A DNA stretch of 64,000 bases, from NCBI GenBank assembly GCA_015956445.1, contig WIUZ02000009.1, forward strand, positions 1,364,001 to 1,428,000. The letters run 5' to 3'. Within the stretch, counting starts at the first letter, position 1. Every line of letters starts with the position of its first letter. Source of the stretch: Thelephora terrestris (lineage: Eukaryota; Basidiomycota; Agaricomycetes; Thelephorales; Thelephoraceae). The position numbers and the translations under genes were made by a program. The notes beneath the pieces were generated by a model. It was not told where the DNA came from, made no database searches, and saw nothing but the letters and a program-made list of their open reading frames with translations. Positions 10,435 to 21,687 of this stretch are shown in pieces.

Positions 10435-11891
10435 TCATACGACGTACACGTTCTCCTTGGCAAGTTGATAGTTTTCCAAGTTCTTGAAGTATTCGAGTCG
10501 CTCTCGACGCGCTTTCTATGGGGTGGACAGGCGTTAGAACTGGGAATGCGGTTAGGAGATGAAGGTCGTACCTCCAACTCGTCCAAATCGATATCCTCTT
10601 CCTCATCCTTTTTCGCCTTCCCGATCCGGGAAGCGGGTTTCTTACCTCTCTTCGAAGTCGTTCGTCTCGGAGGTGAGGGCTCCGATTCGTCCTCCTCCGA
10701 TGAGGGTGTGGGTGCCTTCCCCCGCCTCGTAGTCTTCCGACTCGACCGGCGCGTGCCCATCGCTTGCGCTTTTGCCCGCTTTTTGGATTTGGATTTTGGT
10801 TTCGGGAGCAACGCTTCCAGATGTTCTACAATTTGAGAAGGATCCATCTCCTCATCGTACCCTTCCTCCTCTTCGATTTTTTCCTCTGACTTTCGCTTCT
10901 TTCTCGTTCTCCCCCTCATACTTGTCTCCGCCTTTTCTGCGGAAGGCTTAGAACTCACCCTCGGTTTCGACGGAGAAGGTGAAGTAGGTGCAGCAGAAAG
11001 CTCAGGAGACGAGTCCCCCGATTGAGAAAGCCTTCGTTTATTGCTGTTGCGTTTGCTCGGTGTTGAAGGAGTATGCGGAGATTGTATTGAAGTGAGGGAA
11101 GAGGATCGTTGGGAATGTGGGGAGGGTTGTCGAGGAGGCGGGGTTTGGTGTCTCTGCGGTGGAGGCGCTTCATCTCCGGATGCATATAGGTCCTCAATCC
11201 CGTTATCGTCGTATGCAGGTTCCGGAGTGGGTGTGAACCTATCCACAGCTTTGCCTTTGTTAACCCGCTTAGGCTGACCCTTCTTGGCTCGTAACTTCCT
11301 CTCGGCAGAGAGGAAACCGAAAGGATCATCACTGAGATGTTCACTAGGAGCCTCCTCCAAGAACTCAAGTTCGCGTTCCGGTTCTAGCGCCTGTACCACG
11401 GGTCGTGAAGAGGGGAATGGAGAGGTGGGTAACGGGGATGACGGTGGTAAGGGCGACGAGGCCTTCAACCCAGCAGGTTGTTTCATGATCGAAGCTGAAC
11501 GGGATTGTTGGGAGACGCGTTGTGTAGTTGGTTGCCTACGTCGCCAACTCTGTGCTGGTGTTGATTGTAGGATCACGGACTCCCCGAGTCCGATGCCAGG
11601 TAGGCCCAGACCAGATTGCTGGGAATCTTCGAACGAGAACCCACCAATACTGAACTCCTCTTGCGATTTCTCCGTTTCTTCACGAGTGTGTAGTTCGTCC
11701 TCAGCAGCGGGTTCGTCCTCAGCCTCGACGTCGTCCGGAGGGGGAGTAGACTTTCGCTTCTTCGAAACCTTTACCGAGGTGTTCTTGGCCTTCCCTTTCA
11801 GTGGTCTCTTTGTCTTTGATGTAGATCTGGCGGGAGTGTTGGTCACTGGGGTACGATCGCGAAGAGCTGCCCGGCGGGTTCGAGTGACCAT
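10435..11891 (-). CDS. Disordered, basic nuclear protein with a conserved short C-terminal exon (function unknown)
   Basis: Two exons, 11891..10572 and 10515..10435, give 466 aa. The start is placed at 11891 (MVTRTRRAALRDRTPV), because residues upstream in the same frame look like leader sequence. Almost the whole protein is low-complexity: alternating Lys/Arg-rich nuclear-signal-like runs (KTKRPLKGKAK, KKRKS), acidic patches, and Ser-Pro/Thr-Pro pairs that look like proline-directed phosphorylation sites. The last exon is only 26 codons and is different in character: LEYFKNLENYQLAKENVYVV, an amphipathic tail that resembles a short binding module. I do not recognise the family. Chromatin or chromosome-segregation adaptors often have this build, but that is only analogy. 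Its start is about 310 bp from the tRNA at 12200. Confidence 0.75.
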
Positions 11892-12199
11892 ATCGCAAGA
11901 GGGTCGCTGGGAGAGAGTGGAAAGAAAGCGGATCGTGGGTGAGGTGTGGCAAGCGAGAGGCGGGAGATCGAGCGGAACAGAGTTTGAGTTGAGCTTTTTG
12001 AATTCCGACGACTTGAGAGTTGAGCGTGTTACATGCACGTGACGGAGTCACTGACTCAAGTATGCCTGCGTGCGAGGTTTTCTCTGACTCGGGGTGCACT
12101 TGGAATTGACTCGAGCCAGCAAAAAATGCACAGGAGAGTCAAATTCAGAAAAATTGCGAACCAGAGAGTAGCAGTAGACAGAGAAGGGTAAAAAAGAAT
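11892..12199. other. Intergenic between the disordered protein gene and tRNA-Leu
   Basis: Promoter region of the minus-strand gene starting at 11891. Nothing else supported. Confidence 0.5.
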
Positions 12200-12318
12200 G
12201 ACGAGAGTGGGATTCGAACCCACGCCCCGAAAGACCAGATGACGTCGGAAACATCATTGGAGCACGGAAAACCGTGCTGACCTTAGTCTGGCGCCTTAGA
12301 CCACTCGGCCATCTCGCC
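12200..12318 (-). tRNA. tRNA-Leu(AAG) with intron, copy 1
   Basis: Read on the minus strand: acceptor 5' strand GGCGAGA pairs with TCTCGTC (one G-U pair), then D arm GGCCGAGTGGTCTAAGGC, anticodon stem CCAGA/TCTGG with loop CT-AAG-G, a type II variable arm, and a T arm GTGGGTTCGAATCCCAC. Anticodon AAG decodes CUU Leu. An intron of about 40 nt follows position 37, the canonical site, and can itself form a hairpin (CAGCACGG with CCGTGCTC). The mature sequence is identical by eye to the copy at 14219, while the introns differ. Confidence 0.93.
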
Positions 12319-12715
12319 GTTGTGAAGTTAGACACTTGTAAGTACATTGCCGAGATACGGCCCACAGACCAAGAACATTTCTCAAGTCGAACGTCACCAC
12401 TGGCTTGACCTCCTGCTGCCGTGAGCACCAAGAACGTTCGAATCGAGCATTCACGCTTTCCTCTCCGCTGCCCGCCTGCTTTGTCAGCAGAAGAAGATCT
12501 CAAGCCATGTTTTTCACACAAACGCGACAGGTACTATTGGTTCTGTTCCGTGTGGGTCTCTATCGATGAGCGCTCTGAAGGTTTCTAATCCTGGGATCGC
12601 TGAATCAGCCGCTCTCGATAACTTCCCACGGATTCAGCAGCCTGAGGAAGGAGATACAAGACGTATAAATAAGCGAATGTGAAGTTGACCCCATTCGATT
12701 TCTTCGCTCGCCAAT
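12319..12715. other. Intergenic: tRNA upstream region and MDR oxidoreductase promoter
   Basis: The part next to 12318 is the 5' flank of the minus-strand tRNA. The right end holds a TATA-like box (12664-12670). No frame in between looks coding. Confidence 0.55.
12664..12670 (+). promoter_or_regulatory. TATA box upstream of the MDR oxidoreductase
   Basis: TATAAAT lies 46 bp upstream of the ATG at 12716, a normal TATA-to-start distance for a fungal gene with a short leader. Such a clear TATA box is uncommon in this window and suggests inducible expression. Confidence 0.55.
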
Positions 12716-14001
12716 ATGTCCGGCTTCGAAATCCCCCAAACCCACCGAGCCGTCATCGTACAAACAGACACGACCATCAGGACAGAAGAACGTCCTATCC
12801 CGGCCGTTGGTGAAAACGAGATCCTTGTTAAAGTCTCTGCGATTGCCGTCAACCCGACCGACTGGAAGCGTTTGTTCACTCTCAAACGCAGTAAGGCATG
12901 TCTTTGACTCTCGTACTCATAGATGCCAGGCGTATCAATAACCCAGGAACGATCCTTGGATGTGACTTCTCAGGAATCGTCGTCCAAGCTGGACAAGGCC
13001 TCCGCGTTCCTGTGAAGGTCGGCGATAAGGTCGCAGCTTCCCTTCGCGGCGGCGTCGACAAGGAACGAGGCGCCTTCGCCGAGTATGTGAAAGTATCCGC
13101 CGACCTCGCGTGGATCATCCCTGAGGGAACCTACACCTTCGAAGAAGCTGCGACCATCGGAATCCCTTTGTATACATCGGTGATCGCACTTTACGGCCCG
13201 AACAGCCTCAAACTCCCTCAGCCTGGTGACGCGAATCCACCTGCGCCTGGAACATGGGTTTGTAGCCAAAATATCTGGAATCGCAGGACACATGCGCTGA
13301 TTACCTGCGTCCAGCTTTTTGTTTACGGGGGAAGCTCGTCTGTCGGGCAATACGCGATCCAGTTAGCCAAGCTTTCCGGATACAAGGTCATCACGACCGC
13401 TTCCAAACGCAACCACGAGCTCGTCGAGAGCCTCGGCGCTGATCTCGTCTTTGACGTGAGCGACCCACCACAGATCTCTCATCTTCCTCTGACTGATCCA
13501 GATCAATGTGGGCGTAGTACAATGATCCTGACGTCGTGCATCGCATAAAAAAGGCCACAGACAACGACATCCACCTCGTGTTCGACACTATCTCCGAAGA
13601 CTACACTTACCCCATCATTCTTGGTAGCGTCGCCGGAGAGAAACCGGCCAAAATTTCGGTCCTGCACAAACCAAATCCTGAATTCGCTGAGCAACGTGAA
13701 GACGTCCAGTGGCTAGGTAAGTGCAGACGGCGCATATCACCCTTGCGGGTCGCTGAAACTGACGTGCGTAGAAACCTTCATTTTTACTGCGTATGGACCG
13801 ACTGTCAACACAAAGGATGACGAGGAGGAACGTGCGGTCCTGTCTACGTTCTTGTGGGAAAAGCTTCCTGGTTTAGTCACCGGCGGTCTCAAGCCGAATG
13901 TGATCAAGAAATTCGACGGTGGGCTGGATAACGTCGAAGCCGCTCTTGATTACTTGGTGCAGGGCAAGGCAAGCGGTGAGAAGATCGTCTATACGATTTG
14001 A
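12716..14001 (+). CDS. MDR-family zinc-less oxidoreductase (trans-enoyl-reductase-like)
   Basis: Exons 12716..12869, 12923..13257, 13315..13455, 13518..13716, 13772..14001 give 352 aa. The N-terminal GroES-like domain has VKVSAIAVNPTDWK and PGTILGCDFSGIV. The Rossmann domain follows, with YGGSSSVGQYAIQLAKLSGYKV, a GxxxVG-type NADP(H) loop, and HLVFDTIS. Structural zinc cysteines are absent, as in quinone-oxidoreductase/TOXD-type enoyl reductases. Members include stand-alone enoyl reductases of polyketide clusters but also many stress-induced reductases; no polyketide synthase is present here, so the detoxification role is as likely. The gene sits between two tRNA-Leu genes and has a good TATA box. 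Confidence 0.88.
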
Positions 14002-14218
14002 ACGGTTCAATCGTGAATCACTTTGTTGCATCCTCCTGTTATGATTCTGTAAAAATATCAGCATTTGTTACAGTAACCAACACTTAGTGTCAGAGTCTGC
14101 AAACCAAGTGAAGCATCAAAATGCTCACCGGGAGCCAGCCAGTGGCAAGTATGGTCGACGGGGCTGGGGGCCAGCCGGCGGACTCCAGATGCGAGAGGCG
14201 AGAGGGGAAAAAAGTTGT

Positions 14219-14336
14219 GACGAGAGTGGGATTCGAACCCACGCCCCGAAAGACCAGATGATGCTGGAAGCATCCGTGCTGCACAGAACCTGTGCTGACC
14301 TTAGTCTGGCGCCTTAGACCACTCGGCCATCTCGCC
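14219..14336 (-). tRNA. tRNA-Leu(AAG) with intron, copy 2
   Basis: Same mature sequence as the copy at 12200 (acceptor GGCGAGA/TCTCGTC, anticodon AAG, T arm GTGGGTTCGAATCCCAC) with an intron of about 40 nt of different sequence, again self-complementary (AGCACAGG with CTGTGC). The two genes are on the same strand, about 1.9 kb apart. Confidence 0.93.
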
Positions 14337-14706
14337 GTTAAAGTTTCGAGGCAGTGTGCACATCTGTGTGCGTTAGGTTTGCAGAGGATGAAATCACTGG
14401 CAAAAATGTATGTACTGCTTTACAAAAGCGAGAGTGTTGGGAACATCTATAACTTCCGTAGCAACCAGCAGCAGTGAAGTAGCAACGAGGTCAGGGGATC
14501 TAGAGGATATATGAAACCACAGCGCACCGAAACGTGACGATAGTTGTTCAAAGACAAGGACGGCGAAAGTGACACAAGAACCTGGGTTTCTAGTATGAAC
14601 AATTGAACAAAGCTGACCACTTCGATCACCGACCTCGACCGCAACGACCACGATCCGGAGTAGCCAGTCCGCCCAACGCACGTTTGGTCTTCCCATTCGA
14701 ACAAAG
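14337..14706. other. Intergenic: tRNA flank and promoter of the seven-TM protein gene
   Basis: Divergent upstream region of the minus-strand tRNA and of the gene starting at 14707. No supported coding frame, no clear TATA box. Confidence 0.5.
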
Positions 14707-16404
14707 ATGGACTGGTGGAAAACGTTATCCTCGGTCCTCGTATTCGTCGCAAAAGTGATTGCTTCAACAACAGACCCGGACAACGACGACGACCCGTGCG
14801 TTCTCATTTTATCCTCGCCTCTGCACTGCTCAAACATTGCCTTAGTGGTTTGCCATATAATCCAGTGCTCAAATATCTACCAACTTTTGCGAATTCTCTC
14901 CCAGTTCAAGTCTTACTTTCTGGAATCATCTTCACGCTTACATGCGTCCTCCTCATCCACCTTTGCTTTACTGCTCAATACCATTGGCCACTGGCGCCCG
15001 TAAACTTCGTTCTCCAGGTGTCGGGTGTACTGTCCCTTCTAATATCTCAAATCGCTACCCTCCATGTCATCCTTTCCACCACCGTACTCGAGAGTCGAAG
15101 TTGGCCCTACATGCTCACGTATCTGGAAGTAGACATTCCGCCGTTGTACAGCGCCGACGGGTGGTCGACGGCTGAAATGGCGGCTTGGTTAATTATGAAT
15201 GCAACGACGTCTGGCCTCATTCAGGTGCGCTTCCGGATGATGGCTTGTGCGTTGCGAGTACTGATGGACTGTCACCGCGTAGATCACGCACATCCAATTC
15301 TTGACGTTGCTTTACCCTTCATCCCTTGAGAAACGGTTGATTTTCTGCCTCCTGGGTCCTTTGGCTATCGTATCTGCCGTTATGCAGCTCCTCCCAATCC
15401 ACTCGGACGCTCGCCTCATATCCTGGGCTGACGCTGTGCAAAACGTTTGCAGCGCTACACTCTCCTTGCTTTTCACGTCATCTCTTGTCATCTGGGGCTT
15501 CTTCGTGAGGCGCGACCAGGCGTGGAGGACCGATGGAGGTACAGCAGCCTTCGGCGCTGGGGCCATGATCTTGGCGTTTGCATCCACCGCGCTGACCTTT
15601 GTAAACATACCGAGCAAGCAACAGTACGAATGGCTGCCTGGGTTGATCTGGGCCGTCATCTTGTGGCAGAGCTTCATGGGGTGGTGGTGGTGGGTTGGGT
15701 CGGGGATGGGTGTGCACCGGGAAGGGGTGGAAGGCCTCGAGAAGATGCAAAAAAGGGAAGAGAAGCGGGAGCAGAAACGCAAAGAGAGGCAGACGAAGAG
15801 GAAGGAAAGAAGAGAGCGGGCGAAAACTGCATTTCGGGGTGTAACCGGCGCGTTGAGAACTGGGGAGGGCGAAGGGGAAATTGGTGAAGAGGCCGACGAC
15901 AACGTGGATGAAGGCACAGACCAGCCGACCTCTACGAACCGGGTGACTTCGATGTCGTCCTCGCGGCGGGACCGCAGCAGAACTCAGGCATCCCCTAAGT
16001 CCGCGACTACAAGAGCCTCAGATATCGTCGATTCTTCGGTCGGGCGGTGGTTCGTGAAGTGGTTCCTCCTCATCCGGCAAGAACACCGAAGTGCAACTAG
16101 GGAGCAGGCGGTGGAGCGTACGGAGAGGCTGCAAAACGCTTACGGGCACGGGGGCGGATGGGGTCTTGGGAGTTTCGCGACGTCAAGACCGCGCCCTCCC
16201 GGGCGGGAGGCCGCCGAGGACTCTGCCAGATCCACGTCTGAAGGCGAAAGCGATGGTGATCGTCGTTCCGCTGGACGCCAGACGTCCCAACAACCCCAAC
16301 CAAGCGTGGTTGATCAAAGGATTGCATCAAGCCGGCCACCTTCCGCCTCGTGGTGGGGGCCCCTGCAGCGATGGAGGCTGAAAGATTCGACCGCATACCG
16401 ATAG
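14707..16404 (+). CDS. Seven-TM membrane protein with highly charged cytosolic tail (Rra1-like layout, function unproven)
   Basis: Exons 14707..14795, 14846..15224, 15283..16404 give 529 aa. The long second frame has no ATG, so the start has to be the ATG at 14707; splicing at 14796..14845 (GTGCGT...CTTAG) joins DNDDDP to GLPYNPVLKYLP. About seven hydrophobic segments follow: LLSGIIFTLTCVLLIH, VLSLLISQIATLHVIL, AAWLIMNATTSGLIQ, RLIFCLLGPLAIVSAV, TLSLLFTSSLVIWGFF, GAMILAFASTALTFV, LPGLIWAVILWQSFMGWWWW. Then comes a tail of about 260 residues that opens with a dense Lys/Arg/Glu block (KREEKREQKRKERQTKRKE). This fits the Rim-pathway pH sensor Rra1 of basidiomycetes, which has seven TM segments and a charged tail, but that is a layout match, not sequence identity. 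Otherwise an uncharacterised fungal membrane family. Confidence 0.8.
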
Positions 16405-16707
16405 AAACGCCCTTGTAGTTGTACCATGATTTGTACCTCTGTCATTTGATCCTCCTGTACCACCTGCCGTTTGCTTTCTTGAACAGTGTCCCCATGATGA
16501 GCGCTTGGGCCCGGGAACTGAGACTCCGATGCGTCAGGTTGTGACACGCGAGGCTGTGCAGGAATGTTTGAAATATCTGGTGCCCTGTTTTGCACACATT
16601 GTTACTTGACGGCGATGGACTGGAACTTTACTTAAAAGCGACTGTGCCCCGAAATCACCCAAGGTAGCGCTTTGGCCCCTCTTATTCCCTACCGCCCACC
16701 CACTGCC
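16405..16707. other. Intergenic; promoter of the lipase-family gene
   Basis: About 300 bp with no supported coding frame. An in-frame TTG-initiated extension of the next gene (16672) exists but has no ATG before 16708. Confidence 0.5.
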
Positions 16708-19700
16708 ATGTCTCTCAACGGTCTCACCGGTTCTGCTGGTCTTAAACTGGGACCACTCGTCCTCGAAACTCTGGTCAAACACTATTTTGGACGGCTCAGG
16801 GCCGCGCAGAAGCTACCTGCCACTACCTCCTTAGACGGGATTGATCACGATGGGAAACAGGACGGGTCTGTGCCGAACGATAACTTGAGAAGGGAAGAGC
16901 TGTTGTATGACCAGGCATTCACCATTGTAAAGGTGAGTTTTGTGCGTGTCCGCTCCCCCAGACTGCAGTGGCAGCGCTCGAATCGTTCGGTCTTCCCTTG
17001 TTCCATTTGTCTGTGCTTTCTGGAACCGTCGCTGATCCGCATGATCTTCTCTCACCACCACCGCCTTGTCGCGCCCAGGACTTTTTGTCGACTGCTTCCC
17101 GGTAAGGAGGGTGCCCGCTCAGGCAAACCCGACCCGATTGAATAGTATCGACCAGACGCTGACTCATTCGGGTATTGTTTTGCACTCCTCAGGCACACTA
17201 TCGAGGAATTGCAACAATTTTCAAATACTAGGACCCCTTCCCCGCCATGGGTCAGAGTCTTGCGTGTCGTCGTTCCAATGTCGTGCTGCAATGAAGCTGC
17301 CGAATGCCTGATTGACGCTCTTGGCGGAGAATCTGCTACGAAGGCGATCGTTGGTGGGACGAAGTGGTGGCAAATTCGGGGCATCAATGGGTGCGGAAGC
17401 GTATTTTCACTCTTTGCGTTGGAGAGTTAATAATAAGGACTTTCTAGCGTTGAAGGGGAATGGATTCTAGCTAAGAAGGACTGGCGAGAAGCCAAGAAAC
17501 GCGCCAGGTCCAGAGAACGTAGAGACAAGAGCAACGAAAGAGGGGGAAAGGAAAGGGAGAAGTCCGCTCAACAGTCTAATTCCACGGATTCTGCCCCCAC
17601 AGAAGGGGTTCCTGAGCCTGGCTACACCCCAGATATGGACGAGCAACGGTGTATTCTCTACCTCCATGGAGGTAAGCGCTTTGCTCCGATACGCGCGTTT
17701 TCTGGCTGGCCTTATCATTGCCCGCAGGGGGATACTACTTCGGGAGCGTAGACCAAGAAAGATACAGCATTCAGCGTTTCGCTCGGAAGATGAATGGACG
17801 TGTATTTGGTAAGTGCTGTGCTTCTCGCCAAGACTTTTATGCCACACTTCATCATATGAGTGTCATGGACCATTTTTCCTGCACCCTTTTAAAATTTATC
17901 CCTTGATCGTTTTTCATACACGTTATCTAACTCCAATCTTCCCAGCCATCAACTATCGCCTCAGTCCACAATACCCGTTTCCCTGTGCAATCCAAGATGC
18001 CCTTGCTGCATATCTGTACCTCATCCGGCCTCCTCCTGAGGCAAAGCATAAACCGGTGAAACCGCAGCATATCGTGATTATGGGGGATTCAGCGGGCGGC
18101 GGTTTGTCCCTCGCCACTCTGCAAGTCATTCGGGATTCAGGACTACCACCATGTGCTGGGGGCGTGCTAGTCTCTCCTTGGTGCGACCTGAGTCATTCAT
18201 TCCCCTCAATTCATACGAACACAGAAACGGTGAATTCCGGCCCTTGTAATTCCTCTCCAACAAGGCACTGAGTCTAAACTAAAGGACGTTATACCCTATT
18301 TTGGCCTGTCGATGCACAAACCTAGTATCCTGTGGCCACCTCCTGGGATAGATCACTCCCATCAAATCCGTCAAGGCATCCGGCACCGTCTCCGAAACAT
18401 TGCGGGGCTCAATGACCAGAGCCGGTTCAAATCCTTCCTCGGCTCAAAGGGCCGCACGCCACTACCAAACGATGGACCTGTAGCTGCCAACCATGTTGTC
18501 GATACAGGCAAGCAGATGGATTTGGGCGCCGCTACATCAGCCCCGAGTGTCATTGGTGGGCAGGACCAGGGCATTGCCTTGAAATTGGAAGACGGGAAAA
18601 CTCTCAATGTGGATACCCAAGTCCAATTTTATGCGACGAACGACTTGCTATATCACCCGCTCATATCCCACTGTCGAGCGTATCTGGGAGGGCTGCCTCC
18701 ATTATTTTTTATAGCTGGTGACAAGGAAGTCCTGAGGGATGAAATCATATACACGTAGGTCTCCCCTCCTCCAATTTTAACTTGTCACTGAGTGACATTC
18801 AGGGCTCACCGCGCAGCAAACCCGTCCGAGTTTCCGGTCTCAGCCGAAACCAAACGGCTCTATCCCAAGGTCATGGAATTCGCAGCGAGATACCCCACTC
18901 CAACGAAGGTCCACCTCCAAGTATATGATGGATGTGCACACGTCCTGCCTATCCTCTTCGCGTTCACTACTCCCGCGAAGTACTGTTTCCGAGCGATTGC
19001 AAGTTTCTGTCGTTTCGTTACTGGAATGCAGGCTTACAGTCCCGGACCGCCTTCCCCAATGGCCCCGAACGCACCGGGGTCCCCCCTCCGCAAGAGCTTC
19101 TTCGGCGCTTCGTTTTTCACAAGTCCACCGGAAGACGATGGAGACTTGCCCGCAGAGACTATGCATCGGAAGAGCTGGTGGGGAGGGGATTCCTCTCCGC
19201 CACATAGGGCGCCCAGGAAGTCTGAAAAAGAGAAGTACCGTTCGTACAAGGGAAAATCGGACGAGGAAACCGCAACGGAAAATAAAGAAACTTCAGAGGG
19301 GCAGAGCCATGGCGTTTATGGAAAAGTTGAGGGGAAAACCAGAGTGGAGAGTAGGAGCCTGTGGTTCAAGGAGGTTAGGGAGGGTGCAGCGGAATATCAT
19401 GCACTTGGAAGGGTTGAGAAAGATATGACAAAGGCGGAGGTGACGAGTAAAGTTGGGGTCATGGGTAATGGATCTCTTCCCGTTGGAGAGGATAAGACGG
19501 GCGAGCTGAGCATGGTCGACGAAGAACTGAAGGCTGAGGCAGCGAAGGAGACCGGGACTGGGGAATATACTACAAGGGCTATTAGGAAGGCGAAGTCACT
19601 CCACTCTCTCAATTCGAACAACTCCAGCAAAGAAAGCCAGGGGAGCCAGGGGAGCACGAGGCTCAAGAAGCGGTGGACACTGATGATCGGAAAGAAGTCT

Positions 19701-20761
19701 GCACCGGAGGTCCATATGCCAATCCCGGGTAAGAGGTTGACCGAGGATGTCGCCGGGTCGCGGTTCGAAACAGCGAAGAAACAACAAGAGGAGAGATGCG
19801 CAGGTGACTATCCCCCAATTTACCGGGACGGTTTTGTGAGTTCTATCCCCCCTCCACACCTCTATCCCTCGTGACGATCCCGGCATCGTAGGAGGAGACG
19901 AATTTTATCCGGGAGAGAGTCTCGACCCGAGGTGTGATTCGTCCCCTGGAGCCTGAAGCCGAGTTGCCTGCGTTGCAACTCAAGGACAATCTCGTTGGGG
20001 TCCTCTGTGAAAACTCGCTTCGTCGATACCTAGAAGGAAAGGCGAAGTGGGATGGTAAATTCTCTGGTACCCTGAAGGGCGTAGAAAAGGAGCGTAGGCG
20101 TAACCTACGACTTGCGCACAAAGAAGGGGACAAGTCTATGGGCCACCTAGAGTCATACCTGCAGAAGGTTACGGAGATATCTGACACCGGGGTCAATGTC
20201 CTCGACAGTCCACGCCTCCATAAAGTGACTTCTGACAGTTGGAACTTCTCTTGGGCGCTGGACGAGGACGAGCACCCGCCGCCGAGCAGCATTGTCTCCA
20301 GGAGGGACACGTGGGAGGCTCGACAGTTGGCGATGATCGCAGACATTATGCCGGAGACCACGATGAGCGGCAACAATTTGTGGCAGCACTTGGTGACGTT
20401 CTTGACGGTTACACCTGATAAGAGGGTTAGGCTGCCGGCAGAGAGGGAGCATCCGAGGCCGGAAGCCATAGACCAGGCAGAATCGGATTGGACAAACGTT
20501 TCGATGTCAATGGAGACCGACGCCACTACGATGGAGGCGAACCCCCCGGCGCAGGCCAGCGACGTTACACGTATACCCACACCTTTGAACCTGGGGTCCG
20601 CGAACACCCAATCTGGCGGATGGTCACATTGGACGAGAGGTTTACTCTGGAAAGAGAAGTTCAGGGTGAACCGCTTCTCGAAGGCGCACAAGCGAGGATC
20701 CGCATCTCCTTCTTCGACGACAAGCCCAGCCGCTCGATCCCCAATTCCTACACTCGCATGA
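16708..20761 (+). CDS. Hormone-sensitive-lipase-family alpha/beta hydrolase with long C-terminal extension
   Basis: Exons 16708..16932, 17079..17101, 17193..17390, 17448..17671, 17728..17808, 17946..18229, 18285..18754, 18803..19835, 19892..20761 give 1135 aa. The catalytic half has the oxyanion motif HGGGYYFGS, then AINYRLSPQYPFP, the nucleophile elbow GDSAGGG, FIAGDKEVLRDE (acid region) and the His in CAHVLP. An Arg/Lys/Glu-rich linker (REAKKRARSRERRDK) precedes the HGGG. Past the hydrolase fold lie about 530 residues: a Ser/Lys-rich segment that looks disordered, then a conserved-looking block (FIRERVSTRGVIRPLEPE). HSL-family esterases are usually 300-450 aa, or about 750-1100 aa when animal-type with a regulatory module, so this is a long form. 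Likely acts on acylglycerols or steryl esters at lipid droplets or membranes; substrate unknown. The 23-nt exon 2 is a splice inference. Confidence 0.82.
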
Positions 20762-21687
20762 CCGCGATCTCTGGCTTTGAAAGAGTGCTATCCCATGTCT
20801 TTCTACGTCCTGTTTTGTTTTGTTATGGCTTTTACCCTCAATGTCACAACTTATATTCAAATTGTTAGAGCATGTATATTAGAGCATGTACCTTCCATCG
20901 GCGTGTACTATGATCGCGTCATGAGCTGTCTATTTGTCGAGGTCAAAACCAGGGAATGTCCGACTCTGAGCGAACATGGTAGGAGGTTCGGGAGACTCTG
21001 TCCCATGAGACTGAGCGTGCCGATGTAACCACACCCTGTTACTCACCTGGTTTTGAGTGAGATTACGGCTGAAGTGTCAATTGTCGAGGCGTTATGCCAG
21101 TTTGCGTGCTTGTAGTTTGGCCCTAGATTAAAAAATTCCATTGCAGGTGTCGGTAGCCTGCAGCTCGGGAAGAGAGTCCGAGGTAAGAATCGTGAGATGA
21201 TATCATGCCATTGTTCCCTCCAAGGAGCTTTAATCAGGTGGAACCGAACAGAGAAGACAGCTGAACCTTTGGGGAAGCTCGCCTCAAGTGAGTCCCAAAG
21301 AAACTCGTTGCAGTGACAAAGGCAGTGCTTGAAGTCCCTTTCATCCCTTTGATGAACAGAGCCCGAATAGAGGCAACCGACATCAGGGAGGGTTTGTCGG
21401 GTCTCCACACCGCCAGTCACGTTGTGGCGCGTCGCCATCTTTCGCCTCTCAGGGTGAATGGCAAGAAGCTCAAGCGCTCAGCGTTCAGCGATCGGCAGGT
21501 TGGGTTTGAGGCCTCGAGGCGGTTTTGGTGGGTATGATCATAATAGGAGCATGCCATGCCCTCGCCCATTTAACCCTCGACGGTCTTAGTTCTCCTTTCA
21601 ACTGCTCGTTCTTCTCCCCATCTCATTATCATAGACCCTCCGCGAGCATACTCTTCTTTTCAGAGAAGCAGTACGATCTCCGCTATT
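20762..21687. other. Intergenic, mostly featureless
   Basis: Holds a two-unit direct repeat TTAGAGCATGTA at 20865-20876 and 20879-20890 in the 3' region of the lipase gene. A minus-strand ATG frame of 131 codons (21438..21043) ends with protein-like composition (RFHLIKAPWREQWHDII), but it has no neighbour exon or recognisable domain and I do not call it a gene. The right end should carry the promoter of the small secreted protein. Confidence 0.45.

Noticed and set aside
14715-15329. Long open frame as the start of the seven-TM protein
   Set aside because: It begins with GTG, not ATG; the ATG at 14707 is in another phase and is joined by an intron.
20865-20890. Direct repeat TTAGAGCATGTA as a regulatory array
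   Set aside because: Only two units, in a 3' region; too little to claim function.
21043-21438. 131-codon minus-strand ORF
   Set aside because: No domain, no splice partner and no support beyond length; open frames of this size are expected by chance at this GC content.
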